A stretch of DNA of 22,849 bases from Bacillota bacterium (GTDB lineage Bacteria > Bacillota > Clostridia > Acetivibrionales > Acetivibrionaceae): the NCBI GenBank assembly GCA_023421115.1, contig JAEZUI010000178.1, forward strand, positions 1-22,849. The letters run 5' to 3'. A model generated the notes under the pieces. It saw nothing but the letters and a program-made list of their open reading frames with translations. It was not told the origin of the DNA and ran no database searches. A program made the translations under genes and the position numbers. Shown one piece after another: positions 1 to 6,695 of the stretch (within the stretch, counting starts at the first letter, position 1; every line of letters starts with the position of its first letter).

Positions 1-771
1 ATAGGCGGTGGTCCCGGTGGCATGGAGGCAGCAAGGGTAGCTGCAATCCGAGGGCACAAGGTTTCACTTTATGAAAAAGACAATGAACTTGGCGGTCAGC
101 TAAAAAGTGCCGCAACTCCTGATTTTAAAAGCCAGTTGCGTGAGTTTGCCCAATGGCAGAGAAACCAGCTTAATTTACTAGATGTGGATGTCCATTTAAA
201 CACTACAATAAACGAAGATTCACCGGAACTAAAGAAAGCCGATGCAATTATTATAGCAACCGGAGCTGTTCCAATTAGTCCAAATATCATGGGAATGGAA
301 AATGCTATAGATGTAATTTCAGCACACGTTGATCCGGAAAGACTTAAAGGTAACAGAATTATTTATTGCGGCGGAGGACTTTCTGCATGTGACAGTGCTC
401 TTGAAAATGCATTAAAGGGTAAAAAGGTATCAATTATAGAGATGCTTGACGAAGTGGCAACTAATGATCACTTTATCAACAAAGCCGCTCTTATTCCAAT
501 GCTATTAAAAAATGGTGTAGAAATTTATACAGGACACAAAGTTCAGGAAATCAAACAAAATGGTGTGAAGGCACAAAAAAATGATGGAACCGAAATATTT
601 ATAGAAGGTGATACTGTTATATCCGCCTTTGGTATGAAATCCAACGATACTATTGCACAAAAAATCGATTCAAAATATCATACAAAAACCAGAATTATAG
701 GAGACTGCGATAAGGTAGGTAAAGTAGGAGGAGCTGTAAGAGAAGGCTTTTATGCAGGAGTTTCTGTTTAA
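1..771 (+). CDS. Enoate reductase / old-yellow-enzyme-type FAD oxidoreductase, C-terminal part (5' truncated by window)
   Basis: The reading frame is open from base 1 and stops at 769-771; the real start lies outside the window. The first residues read IGGGPGGMEAARVA, a dinucleotide-binding Rossmann glycine motif, followed by YEKDNELGGQL, which is typical of the FAD/NAD(P)-binding C-terminal half of 2-enoate reductase, 2,4-dienoyl-CoA reductase and NADH:flavin oxidoreductase proteins. A second Rossmann motif (IIYCGGGLSACDSALENA) and a closing GD segment (RIIGDCDKVGKVGGAVREGFYAG) complete the family signature. In this family the missing N-terminal half is an FMN-binding TIM barrel with a 4Fe-4S cluster, and the enzyme reduces activated C=C bonds with NADH. 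The substrate cannot be told from this fragment. A rho-independent terminator follows about 50 bases after the stop. Confidence 0.85.
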   Translation: MGGGPGGMEAARVAAIRGHKVSLYEKDNELGGQLKSAATPDFKSQLREFAQWQRNQLNLLDVDVHLNTTINEDSPELKKADAIIIATGAVPISPNIMGMENAIDVISAHVDPERLKGNRIIYCGGGLSACDSALENALKGKKVSIIEMLDEVATNDHFINKAALIPMLLKNGVEIYTGHKVQEIKQNGVKAQKNDGTEIFIEGDTVISAFGMKSNDTIAQKIDSKYHTKTRIIGDCDKVGKVGGAVREGFYAGVSV

Positions 772-773
772 AA

Positions 774-809
774 CATACCGCTGCGGAAGCTGCAATCAAA
801 GTGGTAAAT
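774..809. repeat. Direct repeat copy 1, with CCGCTGCGG palindrome
   Basis: This 36-bp stretch matches 1927-1962 at 31 of 36 positions in the same orientation. Its core is the palindrome CCGC-T-GCGG (778-786). It begins three bases after the flavoenzyme stop. Read on the minus strand it looks like a MerR-type promoter (TTGATT, then CCGCAGCGG, then a TAAAC-like box). Whether it is functional is unknown. Confidence 0.6.
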
Positions 810-822
810 CAATGGGTATTTT

Positions 823-857
823 AAAATCTGTCCAGTCGATGATTGGACAGATTTTTT
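823..857 (+). terminator. Rho-independent terminator of the enoate-reductase-type gene
   Basis: A perfect 12-bp stem (AAAATCTGTCCA at 823-834 with TGGACAGATTTT at 844-855) with a 9-base loop runs into a T tract (852-857). It sits 51 bases after the flavoenzyme stop and is the right way round for it. The reverse strand also carries a T run (the A run at 823-826), so it could weakly stop the convergent phosphotransferase gene too. Confidence 0.85.
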
Positions 858-921
858 GATATGCAAAGTGTAACCTTCACATTTACGGTCAATAGTGCTA
901 AATGCTGCTTATATTTCATAT

Positions 922-1887
922 TTAAGTAAGCTCTTTTATAACTTTACGGGAAACTCGTTCACTATATCTACTTTCATAATGACCAGGAGCCCACCCTTTA
1001 ATAAAACGATAAAAATCTGCCCATGCCACATGATATAGTTGCCGCCATTCCTTTTCTAGGGCTTCAAAGTCTACATTTTTCTCCTTAATATCCAATGCTT
1101 TTTTCAATTCTCCGAAATAATAAGCTAATACATCGCTCTCCCAACTTTCACACTCATCCTCATAAAGACAGCTGTCAATAAAATATGCAATATCTTTCAT
1201 TCCACAACCGCCCCCAACATATTGAAAGTCTAGTGCAGCAACACTATTTCCATCGTCGGAAAAACAAAAGTTCTCAAGTTTTGCGTCACCATGAACAAAA
1301 GTTTTAAATGTGCAGCTGTTCAGTTTTCTGTCTATAGCTCTAGCAGCATTCTTTAGCTCCACATCCTTCATAGCCTTAAGTTCATCCGGGCGCGTTTCCA
1401 AATGCCAATATGTGCCTTGTGCCCATAGCTTTTCAGGTTTTTCACCGATAAAAGTTGCATGAAAACAAGCCAACCACTTTAAACATATTTGCATTTCCTT
1501 CCATCCTACGCTCTGCTTTCTCCTTTTAAAACCTGATGCATCAAGATCTTCAAATACCATTAAAAACTCATTCTTTTGCCACTCGAAAGCATACCAATTA
1601 GGAATTCTGCAATCATCCCCACATTTTCGACCCCAATTTTCATAAAAAGCTATTTCAACTTTATAGGATTTCAGTTTTCTCTGAAAGGAAGTATTACCGC
1701 CACGAGATTTTCCCGGAAGTTCAGGCAAACATACGTTTTTTACAATTACGCTCTTTATTTCTCCCCCAGACAAGGCATAACGCAATATTTTTCCATACCC
1801 TCCCCAAAGCTTCTGCACTTCTTCAATTTTATATAATTCTTTTGACCCCGTTGAGTTTAGGATCAACTTTTCAAAGCCTTTATTCAT
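922..1887 (-). CDS. Phosphotransferase family protein (aminoglycoside/ecdysteroid-kinase-like)
   Basis: This small-molecule kinase has the protein-kinase-like fold. It carries the Brenner motif VHGDAKLENF (catalytic Asp) and, about 20 residues on, ALDFQYVGGGCGMKDIAYF, the metal-binding Asp region. The DFQ-x(n)-G-x-KD(I/L)AYF form is closest to the ecdysteroid-kinase-like/DUF1679 branch of the APH superfamily. The N-terminal lobe has a plausible ATP-binding Lys (SVIVKNV) and a hinge-like VFEDLD. I chose the start at 1887 because GGAGA lies nine bases upstream. The longer reading to an ATG at 1929 would begin inside the spacer of the proposed promoter. The length of 321 residues is normal for the family. 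The gene stands alone, convergent with the flavoenzyme gene and divergent from the kinase gene. Its substrate is unknown, and the sequence does not prove antibiotic resistance. Confidence 0.75.
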   Translation of the reverse strand: MNKGFEKLILNSTGSKELYKIEEVQKLWGGYGKILRYALSGGEIKSVIVKNVCLPELPGKSRGGNTSFQRKLKSYKVEIAFYENWGRKCGDDCRIPNWYAFEWQKNEFLMVFEDLDASGFKRRKQSVGWKEMQICLKWLACFHATFIGEKPEKLWAQGTYWHLETRPDELKAMKDVELKNAARAIDRKLNSCTFKTFVHGDAKLENFCFSDDGNSVAALDFQYVGGGCGMKDIAYFIDSCLYEDECESWESDVLAYYFGELKKALDIKEKNVDFEALEKEWRQLYHVAWADFYRFIKGWAPGHYESRYSERVSRKVIKELT

Positions 1888-1919
1888 AACATTAATTCTC
1901 CATTTAGTACTTTTTAATA

Positions 1920-1948
1920 AGTTTAGCATACCGTAACGGAAGGTTCAA
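1920..1948 (-). promoter_or_regulatory. Candidate promoter of the phosphotransferase gene, with MerR-type dyad in the spacer
   Basis: On the minus strand TTGAAC (1948-1943) and TAAACT (1925-1920) are separated by 17 bases. The spacer holds the dyad CCGTTACGG (1931-1939), the kind of palindrome MerR-family activators bind between -35 and -10. The assignment is inferred from shape only; no MerR gene is in the window. Confidence 0.45.
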
Positions 1949-1962
1949 TCAAAGTGGTAAAT
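1927..1962. repeat. Direct repeat copy 2, overlapping the phosphotransferase promoter
   Basis: This copy is 31/36 identical to 774-809. Its palindrome reads CCGT-A-ACGG instead of CCGC-T-GCGG: both arms changed together, so the symmetry is kept. A further copy of the exact nine-mer CCGCTGCGG lies just beyond it at 1964-1972. Confidence 0.6.
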
Positions 1963-1978
1963 TCCGCTGCGGCAAACA

Positions 1979-2008
1979 GATTAGGTTATTTTTAGAAATA
2001 GCCTAATC
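1979..2008. repeat. 13-bp inverted repeat with 4-base loop
   Basis: GATTAGGTTATTT (1979-1991) pairs with AAATAGCCTAATC (1996-2008), with one G-U pair on the plus strand. No T tract follows on either strand, so it is not an obvious intrinsic terminator. It lies between the divergent phosphotransferase and histidine kinase genes. Confidence 0.55.
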
Positions 2009-2041
2009 ACTTAATAATACTAAAAACAAACTACATAATAA

Positions 2042-2070
2042 TTGTACTGACAGAAAAAATATGATAGTAT
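2042..2070 (+). promoter_or_regulatory. Candidate sigma-A promoter of the histidine kinase gene
   Basis: TTGTAC (2042-2047), a 17-base spacer and TAGTAT (2065-2070) lie about 35 bases before the kinase ATG. The region is AT-rich, so chance matches are possible. Confidence 0.4.
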
Positions 2071-2105
2071 TATTATATATTCTGTAAGAAGTATTAGGTA
2101 AATTT

Positions 2106-3539
2106 ATGTTTATTGTATTTATTGCTTTATTATCGTTAGCATTGATAGTTTTTATATCAGACAGAAAATCGGAGTCAAACAGGTATATTAGTCTCATTAT
2201 ACTTTTTCTAGGTATGCGCCCTGCTGCGGACTCTTTTAAAATTCATGTAATTCCTATAATTGAAGACTATCAAATTAGTTTACTCAATCCTTCATTGCTT
2301 TTTAATGGATTATTATATACTATTTCTATATACTTTCCCTTTTACTTTATTTTACTCTACTCAATGTCCTATTCTGATTTACTTAGGTTTAAGCATTCAA
2401 TAAGTAAGGTGATCTTAAAGAGTCTGTTATTAATACCTTCTTTATCAATGTATTTATTTGCTCCTAGCGCATCACCTAATCCACAGCTTTCAACGAATTA
2501 TATACTGTTATTAGTATGGACAACCCCCTATGCAATTTGTTCTATCATTTTTCTTTTAGCAGCTTATCTTAAAGAAAAACACAGATTTCTTAAAAACGAG
2601 CGGCTGATTAATATGGTTTTTATAATGTTTATACAAGTTATATTTATCCTTTCAGAAGTTATAATCCCACTATTTAAGCCCGAATATCTCAACCACTTAC
2701 ATATAGTTCCAATTTTTTATTTAGTTATATATTTGTTATTCTTTTCATTAAAATTTATTTTTTTAGGTATCAGGCACATTCTCCAAAAAAGGAGACACCG
2801 CTACGAAAAAATGATACTTGATTCTAGTATGTCCATATTTAATTACTCTATAAAAAAAGATATATCTAAGATATCTCTTTGTGCAACCCTTCTCAAAAAT
2901 TATTCAAGTTTTTATGATAATGAAGAAGAGGAAACTATAGATGCAATTATGGATAGTTCCTATAGTCTTTTAGATGTTATTAACAAAATGAATTTTCATG
3001 CGCAAGAAATATCCATACGCAATGACCGTGTAGAACTTAAAGAAATAATATACAAAGTTATAGCTTTTAACAAAAGGCTACTTTCTAGTAAAGAAATTGA
3101 ACTTTTCCTATCAATTCATGAAGATTTGAATATTTGCTGTGACAGAATACATTTCACAGAGCTTCTGAACAATATAGTAAAGAATGCTCTTGAAGCTGTG
3201 AAATCTAATGGAATAATTGAAATAAAAACCGAGTTAATCAATAAATATCTTTCTATTTCAGTAAAAGACAACGGATATGGTATTAAAGAAAGCAACATAA
3301 AAAAAGTATCAGAACCTTTCTTTTCTACAAAAAAAAGCAATCAGAACTATGGATTAGGACTTTATTACTGTAAAAATGTTATTGAAAGCCACGGTGGTTT
3401 TCTTGAAATTAACGCTCAGGAAAAAGTCGGTGCTGAAGTTTTTATTTTCTTACCGTCAAATAGGGTCCTTCCAAGCTATTCACATAGAGCTGGAAGCGTA
3501 CAAAACGGATTAAATCGAAATCGCTATTGTAGAAGATGA
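2106..3539 (+). CDS. Membrane sensor histidine kinase with substituted H-box (probably decayed)
   Basis: The N-terminal half (about residues 1-225) is a run of hydrophobic membrane segments. A cytoplasmic dimerisation helix and a C-terminal HATPase_c domain follow. The ATP-binding boxes look intact: N-box ELLNNIVKNALEA, G1 DNGYGI, F-box PFFSTKK and G2 YGLGLYYCKNVIESHGG. The H-box region reads SMSIFNYSIKKDISKI. Kinases of this clostridial type usually have ILNH-(S/T)-IKNEI-x-KI, so Tyr247 (codon TAC) stands where the phosphorylated His is expected; a single base change from CAC would produce it. The tail after FIFLPSN looks unrelated to a normal kinase end and overlaps the relic of a response regulator in another frame. 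The gene converges tail to tail with the hemerythrin gene, with one base between stops. As read, it could bind ATP but not autophosphorylate on the usual residue. Confidence 0.75.
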   Translation: MFIVFIALLSLALIVFISDRKSESNRYISLIILFLGMRPAADSFKIHVIPIIEDYQISLLNPSLLFNGLLYTISIYFPFYFILLYSMSYSDLLRFKHSISKVILKSLLLIPSLSMYLFAPSASPNPQLSTNYILLLVWTTPYAICSIIFLLAAYLKEKHRFLKNERLINMVFIMFIQVIFILSEVIIPLFKPEYLNHLHIVPIFYLVIYLLFFSLKFIFLGIRHILQKRRHRYEKMILDSSMSIFNYSIKKDISKISLCATLLKNYSSFYDNEEEETIDAIMDSSYSLLDVINKMNFHAQEISIRNDRVELKEIIYKVIAFNKRLLSSKEIELFLSIHEDLNICCDRIHFTELLNNIVKNALEAVKSNGIIEIKTELINKYLSISVKDNGYGIKESNIKKVSEPFFSTKKSNQNYGLGLYYCKNVIESHGGFLEINAQEKVGAEVFIFLPSNRVLPSYSHRAGSVQNGLNRNRYCRR

Positions 3540-3549
3540 CTTACTCTAG
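3514..3549 (+). pseudogene. Remnant of a response regulator N-terminus
   Basis: In the frame offset from the kinase, this stretch reads IEIAIVEDDLL then a stop. That is the beta-1 strand and acidic pair (EDD) with which receiver domains begin. It lies exactly where a partner regulator would start after a histidine kinase. No start codon is intact: the preceding codons read ACG GAT TAA, where ATG GAT TTA would give a normal beginning. The rest of the gene is replaced by the end of the convergent hemerythrin gene. The match is short, so chance cannot be fully excluded. Confidence 0.45.
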
Positions 3550-4095
3550 ATATTTCCTCTCAAGCGTACTCAATATTTGTAAATACCTTTCTTGGGTTCG
3601 GGACTTTTCCGCTTCCTCCTCAAAAGCTTCGCACTCAAGGTTTATACATCTGTATTCTTCTGAAGAAAGCTCTTTTTTTCCAAAAGGATAGGCAATGTTG
3701 TCTTCCTTATCAATATGCCGGTTAAGCAAATGTGTATAGGACACAGCATTAGCTATAACATCTACCTTTGCCTCTTCATCACCGCTCTTTACCTGTACAA
3801 GAGCCTCTTCAAGACTCTGCATATATAATCTGCCCAAATCATGCTCCACAAGCATTCCAAATCTGACCAGTTTTTCTGCAGCTCCACCTAATGCTATCAT
3901 TCTGTTGAAAAGAAATTTCTCTTCTTTACCGTGATGATGGTTGTCTGCATAATTTCTTACAAAATCAATCATCTTTTCAAAATCGGGGTAATCAATATCC
4001 TTTCCCTTCATTATTCCAAAACATGCTTTTCTAATCACCTGGAGCATTCTTTTTATATGTTTGTGTTCCTCAACCATTAAAGCAATCCCGTCCAT
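3541..4095 (-). CDS. Hemerythrin-domain protein
   Basis: This 184-residue protein has the hemerythrin four-helix-bundle iron ligands in order: His in VEEHKHIKRML, the H-x3-E element in NHHHGKEEKFLF, His in LVEHDLGRLY and the H-x4-D element in NRHIDKEDNIAYPF. Such cytosolic proteins bind a diiron centre and are implicated in oxygen or NO binding, iron handling and oxidative-stress defence in anaerobes. The start at 4095 is preceded by AAAGGA nine bases upstream. The longer reading would run back through the upstream gene's end. The gene begins four bases after the stop of the 4100-4729 gene, so the two are very likely one operon. Its 3' end abuts the relic of the two-component system. The precise role is inferred only. 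Confidence 0.85.
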   Translation of the reverse strand: MDGIALMVEEHKHIKRMLQVIRKACFGIMKGKDIDYPDFEKMIDFVRNYADNHHHGKEEKFLFNRMIALGGAAEKLVRFGMLVEHDLGRLYMQSLEEALVQVKSGDEEAKVDVIANAVSYTHLLNRHIDKEDNIAYPFGKKELSSEEYRCINLECEAFEEEAEKSRTQERYLQILSTLERKYLE

Positions 4096-4099
4096 ATAA

Positions 4100-4729
4100 T
4101 CACATCCTTTTAATTGTATTATAAGCAGCTTCTGTCCTATTATACACATACCCGGATTTACTTTCTGTCAAAAAGCTATTAATCCACGCACCTCTAAAAT
4201 GGTAAAAATTTTCTACATCTCCGCCAGCTTCATCCCAATAATCCTTGTGAAGACAAAAGGTTGTTTTCCAAGTGATATTGGTTTCGTTATTTTCAATTAT
4301 TTCATTCACACGGTCACAAGGCATTCCCTCAAGCATATAATCAAAAACTTTATTGAATAAGCCCTGTGGGGAGTTCTCACTTATATCAATCTTCCGAGCC
4401 AAATCCGCTGCGTTTTGCTTAAATACTATAGTAATATCATCTTTCCCCAATAAGTTTTTCTTTAATATTTCCGTTATTACATAAGCAAGTCTCATCTCAA
4501 CACTTGTTATTCTCTCCTGAAGCCAACCATGAATATTCGCATGTTCGATTTCCTCTTCAAGTTCACCTGTCGCAGGACTTCCATATCTTATATAGCTTTC
4601 ATCTAAAATAGCATCAATGCTTTTGTCTCCATAATTTTTAGCAACAGCTGCAATTTCCCTAATCAATTTCTCATGCAATTGAATTTTATTATAAAGCCAG
4701 TAGTGTATTTGCCCTAAAAACGCACTCAT
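4100..4729 (-). CDS. Conserved-looking protein of unknown function, hemerythrin partner
   Basis: This soluble 209-residue protein has no signal peptide or membrane segment. It has a strong ribosome binding site (GGAGGAGAG, seven bases before the ATG). The sequence is rich in His, Glu and aromatic residues, with blocks IHYWLYNKIQLHEKLI, EHANIHGWLQERI, CLHKDYW and FYHFRGAWINSF. These could supply metal or heme ligands, but I do not recognise the family and assign no function. It lies directly upstream of, and almost touches, the hemerythrin gene, which suggests joint expression and possibly a role in iron, oxygen or NO handling. A PerR-box-like sequence lies about 90-105 bases upstream of its start. 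Confidence 0.7.
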   Translation of the reverse strand: MSAFLGQIHYWLYNKIQLHEKLIREIAAVAKNYGDKSIDAILDESYIRYGSPATGELEEEIEHANIHGWLQERITSVEMRLAYVITEILKKNLLGKDDITIVFKQNAADLARKIDISENSPQGLFNKVFDYMLEGMPCDRVNEIIENNETNITWKTTFCLHKDYWDEAGGDVENFYHFRGAWINSFLTESKSGYVYNRTEAAYNTIKRM

Positions 4730-4818
4730 GTATCTCTCCTCCTCATCTTAAATTGATTTGATAGGCTTTGTGACCTAAATAATTTATAGGTATTTTTTGA
4801 AATGTCCTAATAACAAAA

Positions 4819-4833
4819 TTATAATCGTTATAT
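4819..4833. promoter_or_regulatory. PerR/Fur-like box upstream of the hemerythrin operon
   Basis: TTATAATCGTTATAT matches the PerR consensus TTATAATnATTATAA at 12 of 14 defined positions. It overlaps a minus-strand TATAAT (4823-4818) that could be the -10 of the hemerythrin operon. In this AT-rich DNA such a match needs experimental support. Confidence 0.35.
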
Positions 4834-4837
4834 TTTT

Positions 4838-4867
4838 AACATTCTGTATCCGAGGATACAGAATGTT
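4838..4867 (-). terminator. Stable hairpin after cysN (possible transcript end)
   Basis: A perfect stem pairs AACATTCTGTATCC (4838-4851) with GGATACAGAATGTT (4854-4867), effectively 13 bp closed by a tetraloop. It sits 31 bases past the cysN stop, the normal place for a terminator. There is no good T tract on the minus-strand side, so it may be a processing or stabilising hairpin instead. Confidence 0.45.
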
Positions 4868-4897
4868 ATTTGTGCTACTTTTAAATAAGCTTCAAAA

Positions 4898-6694
4898 CTA
4901 AATATAGTATTCAATTATTATGTCCTGATTGACAAGTATTTTATAAATCTCATCCTCAGCTTCATTGATTTCGATGCTAGCATCTGGTATATAATTACTA
5001 AATGGTGATTCACCTATATTTATAACCAATATATCATTAGGCTGATTAAGATTTTTTAAGCTCAGAGCCTCATAATCATCCAAATTGTAAACTGATGTTA
5101 TAAATATCTGACCGGAGTCGGTAAATATTCTTGCCAATTCACCAAGCTTATATATTTGATCAATTCTATCCTCCGTTTGTGTATTTAGCTCCAACCCAAG
5201 TCCACTGAGGAGACTTGAAATTCCAAGAAAATAAACTTTGTGTTTCATGTCAAAAAGCTTTTTTTCCAATCTCCTTCCTATATCCTGAATACTTTGCTCA
5301 AAACCTTCGCTCCCTGAAGTAATTACAATAAATTTTGATTTATGCCCATAACTTAGTTTCCTCTGATACTCTTCTATAAGACTCTTTTCCCACAAATACT
5401 CCCTACTTTTTATGTGCTCCTTCAAACTGCTTTCTGAGTCATTTACACTTTCTAGTATTATGCCGCCTCCCGCAATATCATAATTGTCAACAATTACAAA
5501 CCGACCGGTTTGCTCATATTCAGAAATAGTGTCAAAGGCAATAGGTTTTGGCGTCTCAAATACACACTCTGCCACATCGTGTCTTTCTACCTGATCCTTA
5601 AACGTATCTATATTCATTTCTGCAGCATCAATTATATTTATAATTTTTTGTAGTTTAACACTAATTCTCATAGTTCCTATTTTAATTTTATAGTTTTTAT
5701 TTTTTACAAGAGGTGATTTTCCCACCCAGAAAACATTAGCTCTAAATCTTGAGCTTACAAACGGATGTGGCTCATCTCTTCTAACCATAAGTTCTCCAGG
5801 CTTTACATATATTTGAGTTTTGAGAGTAATACCTATAGCCTCTTCTGCCCCTGCTGATTTTCTAGGGCTTACATTAAAAGCTTCAATACCTTCAACAATT
5901 GACTTTTTATACGAGGGTAGAAAAACTACCTCGTCACCTTCGTTTATTGTTCCTCCCGTTACTGTTCCCGCAACAATTCTTCTATCATCACCCTTTTCGG
6001 TAAATTTATAAATGTCTTGAACCGGCATACGGAAGGCCTGTTGTTTATTATTCTTTTTATTACTAAATCCATCTAGCTGTTCTAAAACAGTAGCTCCATC
6101 ATACCAGGTTGTTTTATCGGATTTCGATGCTATATTATCTCCCACAAAAGCACTTATAGGTATAAACTCTATAGGCTTAATTTTGATTTTCTCAAGAAAT
6201 TCTGTAAACTCTGACTTAATTGTGTTATAAACGGTTTCATCAAAATTAACTGTATCCATTTTATTAACCAATACAACAACCTGTTTTATTCCAAGCATTG
6301 ATACAATATGCCCATGCCTTTTAGAGTTCTCACGAATTCCTTCCTTAGCATCAATAACAAGCAGTGCGGCTTCCGCCCTTGATGCCCCGGTAACCATGTT
6401 TTTAAGGAATTCAATATGCCCAGGTGCATCAATTATTATATAATCCCTCTTTCTAGTTTTGAAAAAACATCTTGCGGCATCTATGGTTATTCCTTGTGCC
6501 TGCTCATCCTTCAACGCATCGAGCAGAAAGGCATATTCAAAGGGTTTAGAGTTTTTACGACAATATTCCTTAACCGATTCAAGCTTACCTTCCGGCAGTG
6601 AACCAGTATCGGCAAGAAGTCTTCCTATAACTGTACTCTTTCCATGGTCAACATGACCGACAATAACAATATTCATTTGCTCTCTTCCATCCAT
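4898..6694 (-). CDS. cysN: Sulfate adenylyltransferase GTPase subunit CysN, with degenerate APS-kinase-like C-terminal domain
   Basis: This is the GTP-hydrolysing subunit of ATP sulfurylase, which with CysD turns sulfate and ATP into adenosine phosphosulfate (APS). The G-domain motifs are complete: GHVDHGKST, GITID, DAPGH, NKMD and ISA. EF-Tu-like beta-barrel domains follow to about residue 430. From about residue 450 to the end (598) there is an extra domain that follows the APS kinase CysC pattern: KFIVITSGSEG, LEKKLFDMKHKVYFLG, DRIDQIYKLGELARIFTDSG. The P-loop expected as GLSGSGKST instead reads TSGSEGFEQS, and the DGD motif is gone, so kinase activity is unlikely. The start at 6694 follows GGGGGG by about ten bases and lies one base after the cysD stop. 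It is the last gene of the sulfite reductase-cysH-cysD-cysN operon. Confidence 0.9.
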   Translation of the reverse strand: MDGREQMNIVIVGHVDHGKSTVIGRLLADTGSLPEGKLESVKEYCRKNSKPFEYAFLLDALKDEQAQGITIDAARCFFKTRKRDYIIIDAPGHIEFLKNMVTGASRAEAALLVIDAKEGIRENSKRHGHIVSMLGIKQVVVLVNKMDTVNFDETVYNTIKSEFTEFLEKIKIKPIEFIPISAFVGDNIASKSDKTTWYDGATVLEQLDGFSNKKNNKQQAFRMPVQDIYKFTEKGDDRRIVAGTVTGGTINEGDEVVFLPSYKKSIVEGIEAFNVSPRKSAGAEEAIGITLKTQIYVKPGELMVRRDEPHPFVSSRFRANVFWVGKSPLVKNKNYKIKIGTMRISVKLQKIINIIDAAEMNIDTFKDQVERHDVAECVFETPKPIAFDTISEYEQTGRFVIVDNYDIAGGGIILESVNDSESSLKEHIKSREYLWEKSLIEEYQRKLSYGHKSKFIVITSGSEGFEQSIQDIGRRLEKKLFDMKHKVYFLGISSLLSGLGLELNTQTEDRIDQIYKLGELARIFTDSGQIFITSVYNLDDYEALSLKNLNQPNDILVINIGESPFSNYIPDASIEINEAEDEIYKILVNQDIIIEYYI

Positions 6695-6695
6695 A

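Noticed and set aside
769..826. A +1 frame after the flavoenzyme stop reads on for about 17 codons (HTAAEAAIKVVNQ...), suggesting a frameshifted C-terminus
   Set aside because: The stop after REGFYAGVSV is where proteins of this family normally end, and the extra frame lies on the direct repeat, which also reads open at its other copy. No need for a frameshift.
1979..2008. 13-bp hairpin as an intrinsic terminator
   Set aside because: No T tract on either strand and no gene end nearby that needs it.
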